NCBI GenBank assembly: GCA_035275405.1
Contig: DATEMU010000012.1
Location: forward strand, 372,001 to 436,000
DNA: 64,000 bases
From: Phycisphaerae bacterium
Lineage (GTDB): Bacteria; Planctomycetota; Phycisphaerae; UBA1845; UTPLA1
Reading direction: 5' to 3'
Positions within the stretch are counted from its first letter, which is position 1. Every line of letters begins with the position of its first letter. Both the position numbers and the translations under genes were made by a program. The notes beneath the pieces are model-generated. The model searched no databases. It saw nothing but the letters and a program-made list of their open reading frames with translations, and had not been told where the DNA came from. This document shows positions 1 to 7,790 of the stretch, in pieces.

Positions 1-107
1 AAGCCAGCCAGGCCGCCAAGGTCGCGCCCACCAGCCGGCCCGAGGGTACCAGATCCCCGGACGCGCCATCCGCCGGGGCCAATCGACCCGCGCGCCTGGA
101 CCCGTAA
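1..107 (+). CDS. Possible 3' end of an unidentified gene
   Basis: A reading frame enters from the left edge and ends with TAA at 105-107. It encodes about 34 residues rich in Ala, Pro, Ser and Arg, like a disordered C-terminal tail. Another frame is also open across this stretch, so coding is not certain. The 270 bases that follow, up to the flagellin start, hold no gene I can support and no clear sigma-28 or sigma-54 promoter. Confidence 0.25.
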   Translation, partial: ASQAAKVAPTSRPEGTRSPDAPSAGANRPARLDP

Positions 108-380
108 CAATCGGACGCTTCGGTATCAACACTGATACCTGCGAAAGACGGACCACGGCATCCACTTCAACAGCTCGTCCAACATTATTCTCGGCAATTG
201 GTTAGGTGCGTCGTATGGACCGCGTCCGCGTTTGGCCCCCGTTGGAAGTTATATCTTAGGTTTGCCAGGCGGATAGGCGAACGAGTTCCCAGTATTGAGA
301 TCGCGGATGGTGGGCCGTGATCGCGCGTGTGAGTATTGAAAGAAGGGCCAACCGTATTAGGAAGGAAGGGTAAGAAGCTT

Positions 381-1778
381 ATGGGTCTCACCGTTACCAA
401 TGTAAACACACTGTCTCTCTTAAACATCCTGAATCGGACGACTGCGAACCAGTCGGCGACACTCGCCCAATTGGCGACCGGTTTCAAGATCAACAAGGGT
501 GCCGATGATCCGGCGGGTTTGATCGCCGTGCAGAGTCTTTCCTCGGAACTGACCGGCGTCGAAGCGGCCATTGCCAACGGGCAACGGGCCAAGTCGTTCG
601 CCACGACGGCAGACGGCGCGCTGACGGAAGTCTCCTCGCTGCTCAATCAGATTCAAAGTCTGGCCGCCAAGAGCACGAGTTCAGGCGCGTTATCGGCGGC
701 GGAAATCGCGGCCAACCAGGCGCAGATCGACAGCGCGATCGATTCGATCGACCGGATCGTTCGCACCACGTCGTTCAACGGCAAGCGTCTGTTGGATGGG
801 CAGCTTTCCATCCGGGCAACGGCGACTCTTCCGGCCGAGGTCACCGACGTCAAAGTCTATTCCCGGCCGTCGTCGACCGCCAACCAGACGTTTGCGGTGA
901 ACGTGACGACACCGGGAACGGTCGCGTCGGCCACGCTGACGACGGTCGCCTCGGCGGCCCTCTCTGCCGCCTCGTTTTCGATTACCGGCGCGCTCGGCAC
1001 GGCCACGATCGCCGTCACCGACACCGATACATTGGCACAGATTCGCGACAAGATCATCGCGGCGGCCGCGGACACGGGCGTCTCGGCATCACTGAATGCG
1101 GGTCAGATTCGCATTCAAAGCCGCTCCTACGGTTCGGCGGCATTCGTGCAGGCGTCGTACATCAGCGGCGACGTAGACTTCAACAACGTTGCCTATACGG
1201 CAGGCAATAATGCGGTGGTGACCGTCAATGGGCAGAACGCGGCCGCCGATGGGTTGCGAGTTTCGTTCAACTCCAATGGCACAAGCGGCGAGTTCGTCCT
1301 GACCGCCGCGGGCAATGTCGCCGGGACCGCCGGCAATATTACGATCAGCGGCGGCGGCGCGACGTTTCAACTCGGTACCGAAAGCAACACGCAATCGACG
1401 ATCGGACTCAACCCGCTGTTCAGCCAGAACCTGGGCGACAGCGTCACCGGGTATTTGAGCACGATCAAGAGCGGAGGCGTGAATTCGCTGACCACGAACG
1501 CCAATAACGCCGTGAACGTCACCCGGGCGGCGATCATGCAGGTGGCGACGGCCCAGGGCCGGATCGGCGGGTTTCAGAAGTACCAGGTCGAGACCGTGCT
1601 GAACAGCCTGGGCGCGACGCAGGAAGCCCTGGAAAGTGCGCGCAGCACTATTCGCGACGTGGACTTCGCCAAGGCGACGGCGGAGCTGAGCCGGCAGAAC
1701 GTGCTGCTCCAGTCGGGCATTTCGCTGCTGGGCGTCGCGTCGCAGCAGACGTCGCAGATCCTGGGCCTGCTTCGTTAG
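381..1778 (+). CDS. fliC: Flagellin
   Basis: Structural subunit of the flagellar filament, exported through the flagellar type III apparatus. The first 140 residues form the conserved N-terminal D0/D1 helices (TLSLLNILNRTTANQ, GFKINKGADDPAGL, then a DSIDRIVRTTSFNGKRLLDG region). The last 85 residues form the matching C-terminal helices (NSLGATQEALESARS, IRDVDFAKATAELSR, ending in QTSQILGLLR). The middle, about residues 150-370, is a variable Ala/Thr-rich domain. At 465 residues it is of ordinary length. The ATG at 381 is preferred to one at 336: it follows GGAAGGAAGGG at about ten bases and gives the usual start of family members. No other flagellar gene is in the window, so the gene looks monocistronic, with its own terminator after a structured 3' region. 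Confidence 0.93.
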   Translation: MGLTVTNVNTLSLLNILNRTTANQSATLAQLATGFKINKGADDPAGLIAVQSLSSELTGVEAAIANGQRAKSFATTADGALTEVSSLLNQIQSLAAKSTSSGALSAAEIAANQAQIDSAIDSIDRIVRTTSFNGKRLLDGQLSIRATATLPAEVTDVKVYSRPSSTANQTFAVNVTTPGTVASATLTTVASAALSAASFSITGALGTATIAVTDTDTLAQIRDKIIAAAADTGVSASLNAGQIRIQSRSYGSAAFVQASYISGDVDFNNVAYTAGNNAVVTVNGQNAAADGLRVSFNSNGTSGEFVLTAAGNVAGTAGNITISGGGATFQLGTESNTQSTIGLNPLFSQNLGDSVTGYLSTIKSGGVNSLTTNANNAVNVTRAAIMQVATAQGRIGGFQKYQVETVLNSLGATQEALESARSTIRDVDFAKATAELSRQNVLLQSGISLLGVASQQTSQILGLLR

Positions 1779-1800
1779 CCCGGTGTCTGAAGGCCGCACG

Positions 1801-1889
1801 GGCTGATGAGTATCAGCCTGACGCGCCGCGTCCGTGGGGATAGAGACGCGGCACGGAGGCGGCCAAAGGACGAAAACCGGCGAAGCCGG
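1801..1889 (+). other. Structured 3' untranslated region after flagellin
   Basis: Three perfect hairpins follow the flagellin stop: GGCTGAT/ATCAGCC at 1801-1818, CCGCGTC/GACGCGG at 1826-1851, and CCGGC/GCCGG closed by GAA at 1877-1889. They lie within the same predicted transcript as flagellin because the terminator comes after them. The downstream gene is on the other strand, so this is not a leader for it. Function unknown; it may stabilise the mRNA or be processed into a small RNA. Confidence 0.45.
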
Positions 1890-1914
1890 CGCCCGGGTCT
1901 GGTGGGTAAATCAC

Positions 1915-1957
1915 ACGGCGGGATCGAGCAAGTCTCGGTCCCGCCGTTCTTTTTTTG
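1915..1957 (+). terminator. Rho-independent terminator of flagellin
   Basis: Perfect inverted repeat ACGGCGGGA (1915-1923) and TCCCGCCGT (1939-1947) followed by a T-rich run through 1957. Orientation fits the end of the flagellin transcript. Confidence 0.85.
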
Positions 1958-1976
1958 GTTTTTGGCAAGCGGGAAT

Positions 1977-3137
1977 TTACGTCATCTCGCGGCGGGCGTA
2001 GCGAATCGCTTGGCGGACCCAGTCGAGGCAGGGTTCCGGGGCGACGCCGTAGTTGTCGAAGATGATTGACGCAACACCGGCTTGTGCGGCGCGATGGACC
2101 GCACTAACGAGCGTCGGGCTGTCCGGCGCCCAAGGCGGATAGCAAGTGAAATTGATATCGCAGTGCGCAGGGCCTCCGGCTTCCGCTATTTCTTCAGACG
2201 GCCATTCATGCTCACGGCTACTGACGACCGGAACGTAGAATCCGTCGCAGTACTTGTTCAACTCCTCCGGCCATGCGGCGGTCGAATCATTCGGACCGGC
2301 GAGCGCTGTTCGGAGGGGAGCTTTGCAGCACGCCCATAGCGAATGGACCAGCAAGGTGACGGACTCCTGCCGCGTCCGTTGAAAGTCGGCGAGGACCCGG
2401 TTTTCTGCAATCAGGTCCGGGAATTCCACTGCCGGGACCGGCTCCAATCGGCTCAATTTCATGAAAAGTCCATTGTGGACAGCGCGGAGCGCGGATACAT
2501 CAACGCCGGCGTCGGTCGCTCGCTGAAGGCAGGATGCGCAATAGCAAGAGTCGAAGAAAAGTGTAGAAATCGCCGGAGGCAGTTGCAGGGAATTCATATA
2601 TCCCGTTGTATAACCCGGTTCGAAGTGGGCGGACTCGAGGTTGAGCGCATCCACGGGGTAGTTGGTCGTGATATCTTCGACGAGCGCGGCGAGATAGGCG
2701 CGTACGTCGGGATGTGAGGGGCACAGCCAGTGGTCGCTGGGGCGACCGAAGAAGTCGGCGCATGCGGCGTGAGGATAGCGTTCGACGAGCGTGTCGCCCT
2801 GGCAGCAGGAGATCGATACGCGGAGCTTGAGGCGGTGCTTTTCCGCAGCTTCGGCGATTTTTTGCAGCGGGTTGCGCGTCTTCATCCAGGCAGCCGGGAT
2901 CGGACGAATTTGCAAGCCGGAATAGAGCTTCGCATCCGGTTGAAAGTGCGCCGCCGCGCTACAAATGAACGCGCGGTCGGCTTCCGCTGCGCGCGGGCGA
3001 ATCTCGCGGATGCCCTCGTGCACGGCCGGGACGAGGAGTGCATCCACGCCGATATCGCCGGCCAGCCGCGCGATCGCGTCGTCGTAGCCCTCCAGATCAA
3101 GGTCCCACGGGAAACATTCAAACGCGGTTTGAATCAT
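1977..3137 (-). CDS. Hypothetical protein, glycoside-hydrolase-like TIM barrel
   Basis: A soluble protein of 386 residues with no signal peptide. Alternation of hydrophobic strands and helices, with strand-end motifs such as VDALLVPAVHEG, LRVSISCCQGDT, VDALNLESAHFEPGY and ASIIFDNYG, resembles the putative sugar-active TIM barrels whose substrate is unknown. A DSCYCASC stretch near residue 205 (CYCASC) could hold a metal. The longest frame starts with TTG; I chose the ATG at 3137, which follows AGGG at about eight bases. It converges with flagellin and diverges from the secreted protein at 3323. A short perfect inverted repeat, GAAACG/CGTTTC, sits at 3225-3239 in the divergent spacer. Family assignment is inference; no catalytic residues can be named with confidence. 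Confidence 0.6.
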   Translation of the reverse strand: MIQTAFECFPWDLDLEGYDDAIARLAGDIGVDALLVPAVHEGIREIRPRAAEADRAFICSAAAHFQPDAKLYSGLQIRPIPAAWMKTRNPLQKIAEAAEKHRLKLRVSISCCQGDTLVERYPHAACADFFGRPSDHWLCPSHPDVRAYLAALVEDITTNYPVDALNLESAHFEPGYTTGYMNSLQLPPAISTLFFDSCYCASCLQRATDAGVDVSALRAVHNGLFMKLSRLEPVPAVEFPDLIAENRVLADFQRTRQESVTLLVHSLWACCKAPLRTALAGPNDSTAAWPEELNKYCDGFYVPVVSSREHEWPSEEIAEAGGPAHCDINFTCYPPWAPDSPTLVSAVHRAAQAGVASIIFDNYGVAPEPCLDWVRQAIRYARREMT

Positions 3138-3322
3138 CGCAGACGCCCTCAACTTCCATTATCCGCCGAAATTGTGCCATGTGCCACAGGCGTGCGACTG
3201 ACCCATATCGTGCAATAGGCGAACGAAACGCGGCGTTTCTAATAGGAGATGAGCCGTCGCGGGTTATGATGTCCATAGGTGGCGACGAGGCCGCCGCCTT
3301 CTAACCGGGGAGGAGTGGTGCC

Positions 3323-4531
3323 ATGCCGCGCGCTTGTCACATCGTTCCGATTACCGCCATTGTCCTTGCCGTATTGAACATCGGCGCCGGCATCCGCGCC
3401 GCGGATTGCACCGTTACGTCGGTCGGGTTCACGCCGCTGAACGATCTCGGCACGGGCCTTTACCTCGGGCTATTTCAGGGCGGGCTTTATCCCGGCGGCT
3501 CAAATCTCGTTCCTTCTGCACATGCGGCCGTGGGTCGCGCGCGAGCCCTGGCCATTCAGCCCATCGACGGCAAATACATTCTGCTCTCCATCGGCATGTC
3601 CAACACGACGCAGGAATTCTGTTCGCAGGGCGGCGGTCTGCCGTGCGATGCATGGACCTTTATGGGCCAGGCCGCCGTGAATCCGCGCGTGAACCACACG
3701 ACGCTGGCGATCATCAACGGCGCGCTCGGCGGCCAGGCGGCGGCCACGTGGGATTCGCCGACCGATCCGAATTACGACCGCGTGCGCGACAACGTGCTGG
3801 CGCCGGCCGGACTGACCGAATCGCAGGTGCAGGCGGTGTGGGTGAAGCTGGCTAATCCCCAGCCTTCAAGTTCACTGCCCAACGCCAACGCGGATGCCTA
3901 TATCCTGAAGGCTTCAACCGCGAACGCATTGCGGGCTTGCAAGACGCGCTACCCGAACTTGCAGATCGCGTTTGTGTCGAATCGCATCTACGCCGGATAC
4001 GCGGGCTATCCCGTGCCGCAAACGACGCTCAATCCGGAGCCCTATTCGTACGAGTCGGGGCTGGCGATGAAATGGCTGATCGAGGCGCAGATCAACCAGA
4101 TGGCCGGTGGGGCCGTCGATCCTGTCGCCGGCGATTTGAACTATGCAACGGTAGCGCCGTGGGTTGCGTGGGGACCCTATCTGTGGGCGGACGGGACGAC
4201 GCCGCGGAGCGACGGCCTCACTTATATATGCTCGGACTTACAGAGCGATGGGACGCACCCTGCCATGACCGGCGAACAGAAAGTCGGCGAGATGCTGATG
4301 GAGTTCATGCTGACCTCGCGGTCGGCGACGCCCTGGTTTCGGAGCTGTGAATTAGGTGATATGAATGAAGACGGACTCTTCGACGGCCGCGACGTGCCGC
4401 TTTTCGTGGAGACGCACCTTAATCCGCCGGGCGCGACGATGTACCAGCGATGCTCGGCCGATTGCGATGACAGCGGAACTCTTAGTGGGGCGGATGTGGG
4501 GGCGTTCGTAATGCGGCTATTGGAGGGTTAA
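3323..4531 (+). CDS. Secreted SGNH-hydrolase-like protein with dockerin-like C-terminus
   Basis: A 402-residue exported protein. Residues 1-26 are a signal peptide ending near AGIRA. Around residues 90-110 the segment YILLSIGMSNTTQEF looks like the first block of an SGNH/GDSL-type fold, where Ser follows a Gly-rich strand, and a late DGTHPAMTGEQ motif (about residue 315) resembles the block carrying catalytic Asp and His. The last 60 residues contain two Ca-binding loops, DMNEDGLFDGRD and DCDDSGTLSGAD, arranged as in dockerin type I modules found at the ends of planctomycete secreted proteins. The start is fixed by GGGGAGGAG just upstream. Enzymatic role and substrate are not evident; the hydrolase call is moderate, the dockerin-like module is clear. 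Confidence 0.7.
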   Translation: MPRACHIVPITAIVLAVLNIGAGIRAADCTVTSVGFTPLNDLGTGLYLGLFQGGLYPGGSNLVPSAHAAVGRARALAIQPIDGKYILLSIGMSNTTQEFCSQGGGLPCDAWTFMGQAAVNPRVNHTTLAIINGALGGQAAATWDSPTDPNYDRVRDNVLAPAGLTESQVQAVWVKLANPQPSSSLPNANADAYILKASTANALRACKTRYPNLQIAFVSNRIYAGYAGYPVPQTTLNPEPYSYESGLAMKWLIEAQINQMAGGAVDPVAGDLNYATVAPWVAWGPYLWADGTTPRSDGLTYICSDLQSDGTHPAMTGEQKVGEMLMEFMLTSRSATPWFRSCELGDMNEDGLFDGRDVPLFVETHLNPPGATMYQRCSADCDDSGTLSGADVGAFVMRLLEG

Positions 4532-4552
4532 GTCGAACGCAAACGCGGCGGA

Positions 4553-4699
4553 TTAGCCGACGCGCGTCTTGACGTTTATCCTTCGACCCCGCTTGCGCTT
4601 ACGGGCGATGAGCTTACGGCCTCCCACGGAGCGCATGCGGGCGCGAAACCCTTGTTTGCGGTTGCGTTTTCGGTGGCTGATTCGATGCGGATAATGCAC
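4553..4699 (-). CDS. rpmH: 50S ribosomal protein L34
   Basis: Only 48 residues, easily missed by length filters. The protein begins VHYPHRISHRKRNRKQ and carries the L34 signature GFRARMRSVGGRKLIARK, then a basic tail. It starts with GTG, preceded by GGAG eight bases upstream. L34 binds 23S rRNA in the large subunit. In most bacteria rpmH sits next to rnpA and dnaA; neither is beside it here, so the gene is isolated between a secreted-protein gene and the H1-like gene, and is transcribed away from the latter. Confidence 0.93.
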   Translation of the reverse strand: MHYPHRISHRKRNRKQGFRARMRSVGGRKLIARKRKRGRRINVKTRVG

Positions 4700-4853
4700 G
4701 GCAGAGGCTCCGGGTCGGACTAATCAAACGGGGGCAATCATCTCACGAAAAACGGATGCTAACTGTTTGTCGGTTCGCCCGCAAGTTATGGATATAACCT
4801 GTCTTCAATAAATCGCGACCCTCATTTTCTACCCGGAATCGCCGATTTCCATC

Positions 4854-4881
4854 TTGTCCCGTACTAAAGTCCGGTTAGACT
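4854..4881 (+). promoter_or_regulatory. Candidate sigma-70-type promoter for H1-like gene
   Basis: TTGTCC (4854-4859) and TAGACT (4876-4881) with a 16-base spacer, about 90 bases before the H1-like start. The surrounding 4700-4970 spacer is less GC-rich than the genes and must also hold the promoter of the divergent rpmH. Confidence 0.4.
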
Positions 4882-4882
4882 C

Positions 4883-4946
4883 CTCGGCGGTTGGAGGGCT
4901 AGGGAAGCCGAGAAGCCGGGTTTCAAAGGGCTTGCGCTCTTTTTTT
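4883..4946 (+). terminator. Terminator-like leader upstream of H1-like gene
   Basis: Two hairpins fall between the candidate promoter and the start codon. The first pairs CTCGGC with GCCGAG (4883-4912). The second pairs AAAGGGC with GCTCTTT around TTGC (4925-4942) and runs into seven Ts, the form of an intrinsic terminator. The Shine-Dalgarno ACAGGAGA and ATG follow only 25 bases later, so this looks like a leader attenuator rather than the end of a gene. Confidence 0.5.
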
Positions 4947-4970
4947 CGCTAAACGACAGGAGACCGATTC

Positions 4971-5159
4971 ATGCAGGAGTACGAGACCCTCAAGCAGCTT
5001 GTAGAGGCCTGTGCGGACGACGTGGCCAAGGCCGAGGGCGGCAATAAGGCCGCCGGCACCCGCGTTCGTAAAGCGATGCAGGATATCAAGAACGCGGCTC
5101 AGAACGTCCGCAAGAAGATCCTCGAAGTCCGCTCTACCGAGGCAGGGGCGGAATCGTAG
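4971..5159 (+). CDS. Histone H1-like (Hc1-type) DNA-binding protein
   Basis: A 62-residue protein rich in Lys, Ala and Glu. The pattern KQLVEACADDVAKAEGGN then KAAGTRVRKAMQDIKNAA and QNVRKKILEVR is typical of the short Hc1-related histone H1-like proteins known from chlamydiae and planctomycetes. It is expected to bind DNA non-specifically and help organise the nucleoid. The start follows CAGGAGA at about ten bases. The next gene, the FabZ-like dehydratase, begins about 75 bases on and may be cotranscribed. The leader carries a possible attenuator, which would suit an abundant, growth-phase-regulated protein. Confidence 0.8.
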   Translation: MQEYETLKQLVEACADDVAKAEGGNKAAGTRVRKAMQDIKNAAQNVRKKILEVRSTEAGAES

Positions 5160-5236
5160 AGAGGCTAGAATCCGTCACGCGCCGGCATGTCTGATGACTT
5201 GCGGCCACCCGGTCCGTTTGTTGTAAAAGGCCTCGC

Positions 5237-5722
5237 ATGCCGCCGCCCGCCATCCTCGACCTTGCCAATGTCGATACGAGCCGCCTGCTCTACACGCGGG
5301 AGCAGATCTACGACCTGTTGCCGCAGCGATTCGAATTCTCCCAACTCGACGGAATCTATCACCTGGACAAGGCGGCCGGCACGGTCGCCGGTTATCGCGA
5401 GGTCCGCCCCGACGAATGGTGGTGCCGCGGTCACATGCCGGGCAACCCGATTTTCCCCGGCATCTTGATGATGGAGAGCGCCGCCCATCTTGCGGCCTTC
5501 GCGCAGCTTTTTATTATGCCAATGGAGGAGGGTTCGTTCATGGGCTTCGGGGGCGTGGACGGGGCCAAGTTCCGCGGCTCGGTCATCCCCCCGGCGCGGA
5601 TCGACTTTGCCGGCAAGATGATCGAAGCCCGCACCCGCCGGTTCGTCTGCGATATCCAGGCCTATTGCAAGGGGACCATGGTCTTCGAAGGGCGGGTCAC
5701 GGGCATGCCGCTGCGGCAGTGA
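5237..5722 (+). CDS. FabA/FabZ-like 3-hydroxyacyl-ACP dehydratase
   Basis: A 161-residue single hotdog-fold protein of the FabZ group. FabZ removes water from 3-hydroxyacyl-ACP in fatty acid elongation. The active-site segment GHMPGNPIFPGILMMESAAH (about residues 62-81) matches HxPGxPxxPGxLxxE, with the catalytic His at 63 and the acidic residue at 77. The later FMGFGGVDGAKFRGSVIPP segment matches the strand where FabZ has a KxRxxVxPGD pattern, although the Asp after PP is replaced. The N-terminus (LLPQRFEFSQLDGIYHLD) also fits. It is not in a fab operon, so it may be a paralogue serving a special lipid rather than the housekeeping enzyme. ATG at 5237 follows AAAAGG. Confidence 0.8.
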   Translation: MPPPAILDLANVDTSRLLYTREQIYDLLPQRFEFSQLDGIYHLDKAAGTVAGYREVRPDEWWCRGHMPGNPIFPGILMMESAAHLAAFAQLFIMPMEEGSFMGFGGVDGAKFRGSVIPPARIDFAGKMIEARTRRFVCDIQAYCKGTMVFEGRVTGMPLRQ

Positions 5723-5765
5723 CCGGGCCACTATTCTGCCGCAGACTGTCCTGTTCGACAGCGGT

Positions 5766-6038
5766 TCACGTATACGTCGCTCTGAGCTTGCGCTTCCACA
5801 TCGACGGGTGGCGGTCGCGATGATCGTCGGTCGCCTCAACGGGCTTGGGCGCGGGTTCGACGTGGCGCGTGGGTTCGACGGTGCGCACGGGCGTGGGTTG
5901 TTTATGCCGAGCCGGCGTCGCCGCGCGGCGCGGTGAGGGTTGCGGCTGCCTGTCGACTTGCGCGCAACCGGATAACGCTCCCACGAGCAGGGCCAGACTT
6001 CCCCAGATGGCGCGATGTCGGAGCCGGTATGCGTTCAC
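5766..6038 (-). CDS. Small lipoprotein, Pro/Arg-rich
   Basis: A 90-residue protein with a short basic start, a hydrophobic stretch (IWGSLALLVGALSGC) and a lipobox LSGC at about residues 22-25, followed by a disordered tail rich in Pro, Thr, Arg and Glu (repeats such as PTPVRTVEPTRHVEPAPKP). It should be lipidated and anchored in a membrane. I chose a GTG at 6038 because GGGGGAAA lies just before it and the signal peptide then begins properly; the frame stays open upstream to 6236 but that extension would bury the signal sequence. No function recognised. Confidence 0.55.
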   Translation of the reverse strand: MNAYRLRHRAIWGSLALLVGALSGCAQVDRQPQPSPRRAATPARHKQPTPVRTVEPTRHVEPAPKPVEATDDHRDRHPSMWKRKLRATYT

Positions 6039-6349
6039 TACTTTCCCCCAAACGGCGATCGATTCGATGGGTTCGCCGCCCTCATGCGGCCGATCGTTGA
6101 GCGGCCGTGGATACGCGGTCGAACCTGTGACCGACACTGGGTCGGCAGAAACATCATCGTTTCGCGGCGACCGTGACGTGAGAAATGCGGCGATATCAAT
6201 ACTGCCGGGCACGTTCGGGGCGATAATGACCGTCACGCCTGCTGTGTTTCAGTTCGCCTCATGCACTGGTCGATATGCCCGATAACCAGACGTTCGACTT
6301 TGACGGTTTCCGTGCGCGCATGGCACGAGACAAACCTTTGGATTGCTTC
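6039..6349. other. Divergent intergenic region
   Basis: About 310 bases between the small lipoprotein (minus) and the TPR protein (plus). It should contain both promoters, but no convincing pair of boxes, terminator or RNA gene was seen. If the TPR gene starts at 6275 instead of 6350, part of this stretch is coding. Confidence 0.4.
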
Positions 6350-7756
6350 ATGTACAGAAATACTGTGGTCCAGAGCGTAGTGATCTGGGCCGCGGCGCTG
6401 CAGTGGCTGCCTATGGTTGCAGCGGACGAAGGCGGTTCGTCGGCCTTCACGTGCGAAGTGCCATCGGTCTCCTCTTCATCACTCTCGATTACCTATCAAG
6501 TGGGTGGGAACGGTGGTCAGGTTACTCAGGTCGATGCTTTCGTTACCCACGACGAGGGACAAACATGGCGGCAATTCGCGTCGCAGCGATCGGGCGGGGG
6601 ACTTTCGATTCCGCAGGCGCATACCTCGGGGAGGTTGAGGTTTACGGCGGAGTCCGACGGGCTGTACGGCTTCTTCATCGTCCTTCACAACGCGGCCGGG
6701 GCGTCGTCGCCGTCGCCGACATCCGGGACCGCGCCGCAGCAGTGGATTCGCGTCGACCGGGAAGCGCCGATCGTGCAGATCCTGGAGGCGCGACCGGACG
6801 AGCATTTCAATCTCAATCGAGATGTGACGATTCGATGGACGGCACAGGACGCCGATCTTCCCGATCGGCCGGTCAGCCTTCACTATCGCAGCGAGCAAAC
6901 AAAGTCGTACCGACTGATCGCCGAGTTGTTGGAAGCATCGGGCTCCTTTCGTTGGACGGCGCCGGAAGATCTGAGCGCTCCGTTTTCGGTCAAGGCCACG
7001 GCGATCGACCGGGCGGGGAATGTCGGGCGTTCGATCGCGAGCGATATCGCTCTACGCAGCGACCGACCCGCCGTTCGGGTACAGAACTCGACTCCCGCGG
7101 CATCGACGTCGGGAGAATCGCCGCGTTTGGCGGATGTAACAAGAGGAAACGAAAAACCCAATGCCGTTGATCCACTCCCGGATACACCGGCGTTGATTGG
7201 GCCCGGCGAGCCCGTTCGCGGCGATCAATCGCCGGATCGGAAGGTCAATCAGGAAGCGCAGCGGAAATATGACTCGGGCACCTGGCACCGACTCCGCGGC
7301 GAGACCGATCTGGCACTGGCCCGTTATCGCGAAGCGCTCGACCTCGATCCCCACCTGGCCGCCGCCCGCCACGACTTGGCCGCATTGCTCTTGCTGTCCG
7401 GGCAGCCGGAAGAGGCGGAAAAGGAATTGCGAGCACTGTTAGTGGATGAACCGACCCATCGCGCGGCATTGAAGTCGCTGGCGCTCGTGCAGACCCGGCG
7501 GCAAAACTACCGGTCGGCGGGAGAGACGCTCCAGCGCTTGCTGTTGCTGGAGCCTGACGACGCCGAGGCGTGGCTTTACTTCGGGGATGTGGCCATGTTC
7601 ATGGGCGATCGAGCCGGGGCGCGGGCGTCCTGGGCCAAGGTAGCAGATCTACAAGAAGCGCCGGAGGCCGTGCGGTCCCGTGCGGCCGAGCGCATGAAAC
7701 TGTACCCAGGACGACCGACGGAGTCGGGACTGGCCAGCGGCGAACCCGAGCCGTAA
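6350..7756 (+). CDS. Exported protein with TPR repeats
   Basis: About 468 residues. A signal peptide (residues 1-25, ending near PMVAA) is followed by two beta-rich segments: one like an exo-sialidase/Ig-type domain (VTHDEGQTWRQF, then DGLYGFFIVLHNAAG), and one like a fibronectin/Ig domain (DREAPIVQIL, then FSVKATAIDRAGN). A disordered linker leads to a TPR region of three or four repeats (for example LARYREALDLDPHLAAARHDLA and LQRLLLLEPDDAEAWLYFG), implying a scaffold for protein contacts outside the cytoplasm. In-frame ATGs at 6275 and 6320 are alternatives; 6350 gives the cleanest signal peptide. The stop is two bases from the longest frame of the next gene, holA, so the two may be cotranscribed. 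Function unknown. Confidence 0.65.
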   Translation: MYRNTVVQSVVIWAAALQWLPMVAADEGGSSAFTCEVPSVSSSSLSITYQVGGNGGQVTQVDAFVTHDEGQTWRQFASQRSGGGLSIPQAHTSGRLRFTAESDGLYGFFIVLHNAAGASSPSPTSGTAPQQWIRVDREAPIVQILEARPDEHFNLNRDVTIRWTAQDADLPDRPVSLHYRSEQTKSYRLIAELLEASGSFRWTAPEDLSAPFSVKATAIDRAGNVGRSIASDIALRSDRPAVRVQNSTPAASTSGESPRLADVTRGNEKPNAVDPLPDTPALIGPGEPVRGDQSPDRKVNQEAQRKYDSGTWHRLRGETDLALARYREALDLDPHLAAARHDLAALLLLSGQPEEAEKELRALLVDEPTHRAALKSLALVQTRRQNYRSAGETLQRLLLLEPDDAEAWLYFGDVAMFMGDRAGARASWAKVADLQEAPEAVRSRAAERMKLYPGRPTESGLASGEPEP

Positions 7757-7790
7757 GATGGCCTCCAAACGCCGGTGGAACCGGTGTCCC

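Noticed and set aside
215-290. Possible sigma-28 or sigma-54 promoter upstream of flagellin
   Set aside because: GCGGATAG resembles the sigma-28 -10 box and TGGCCCC the sigma-54 -24 box, but in both cases the partner element is missing or wrongly spaced.
1840-1910. Cyclic-di-GMP-I-like riboswitch after flagellin
   Set aside because: GGACGAAAACC is reminiscent of part of the aptamer, but the rest does not match and no downstream gene on this strand could be controlled.
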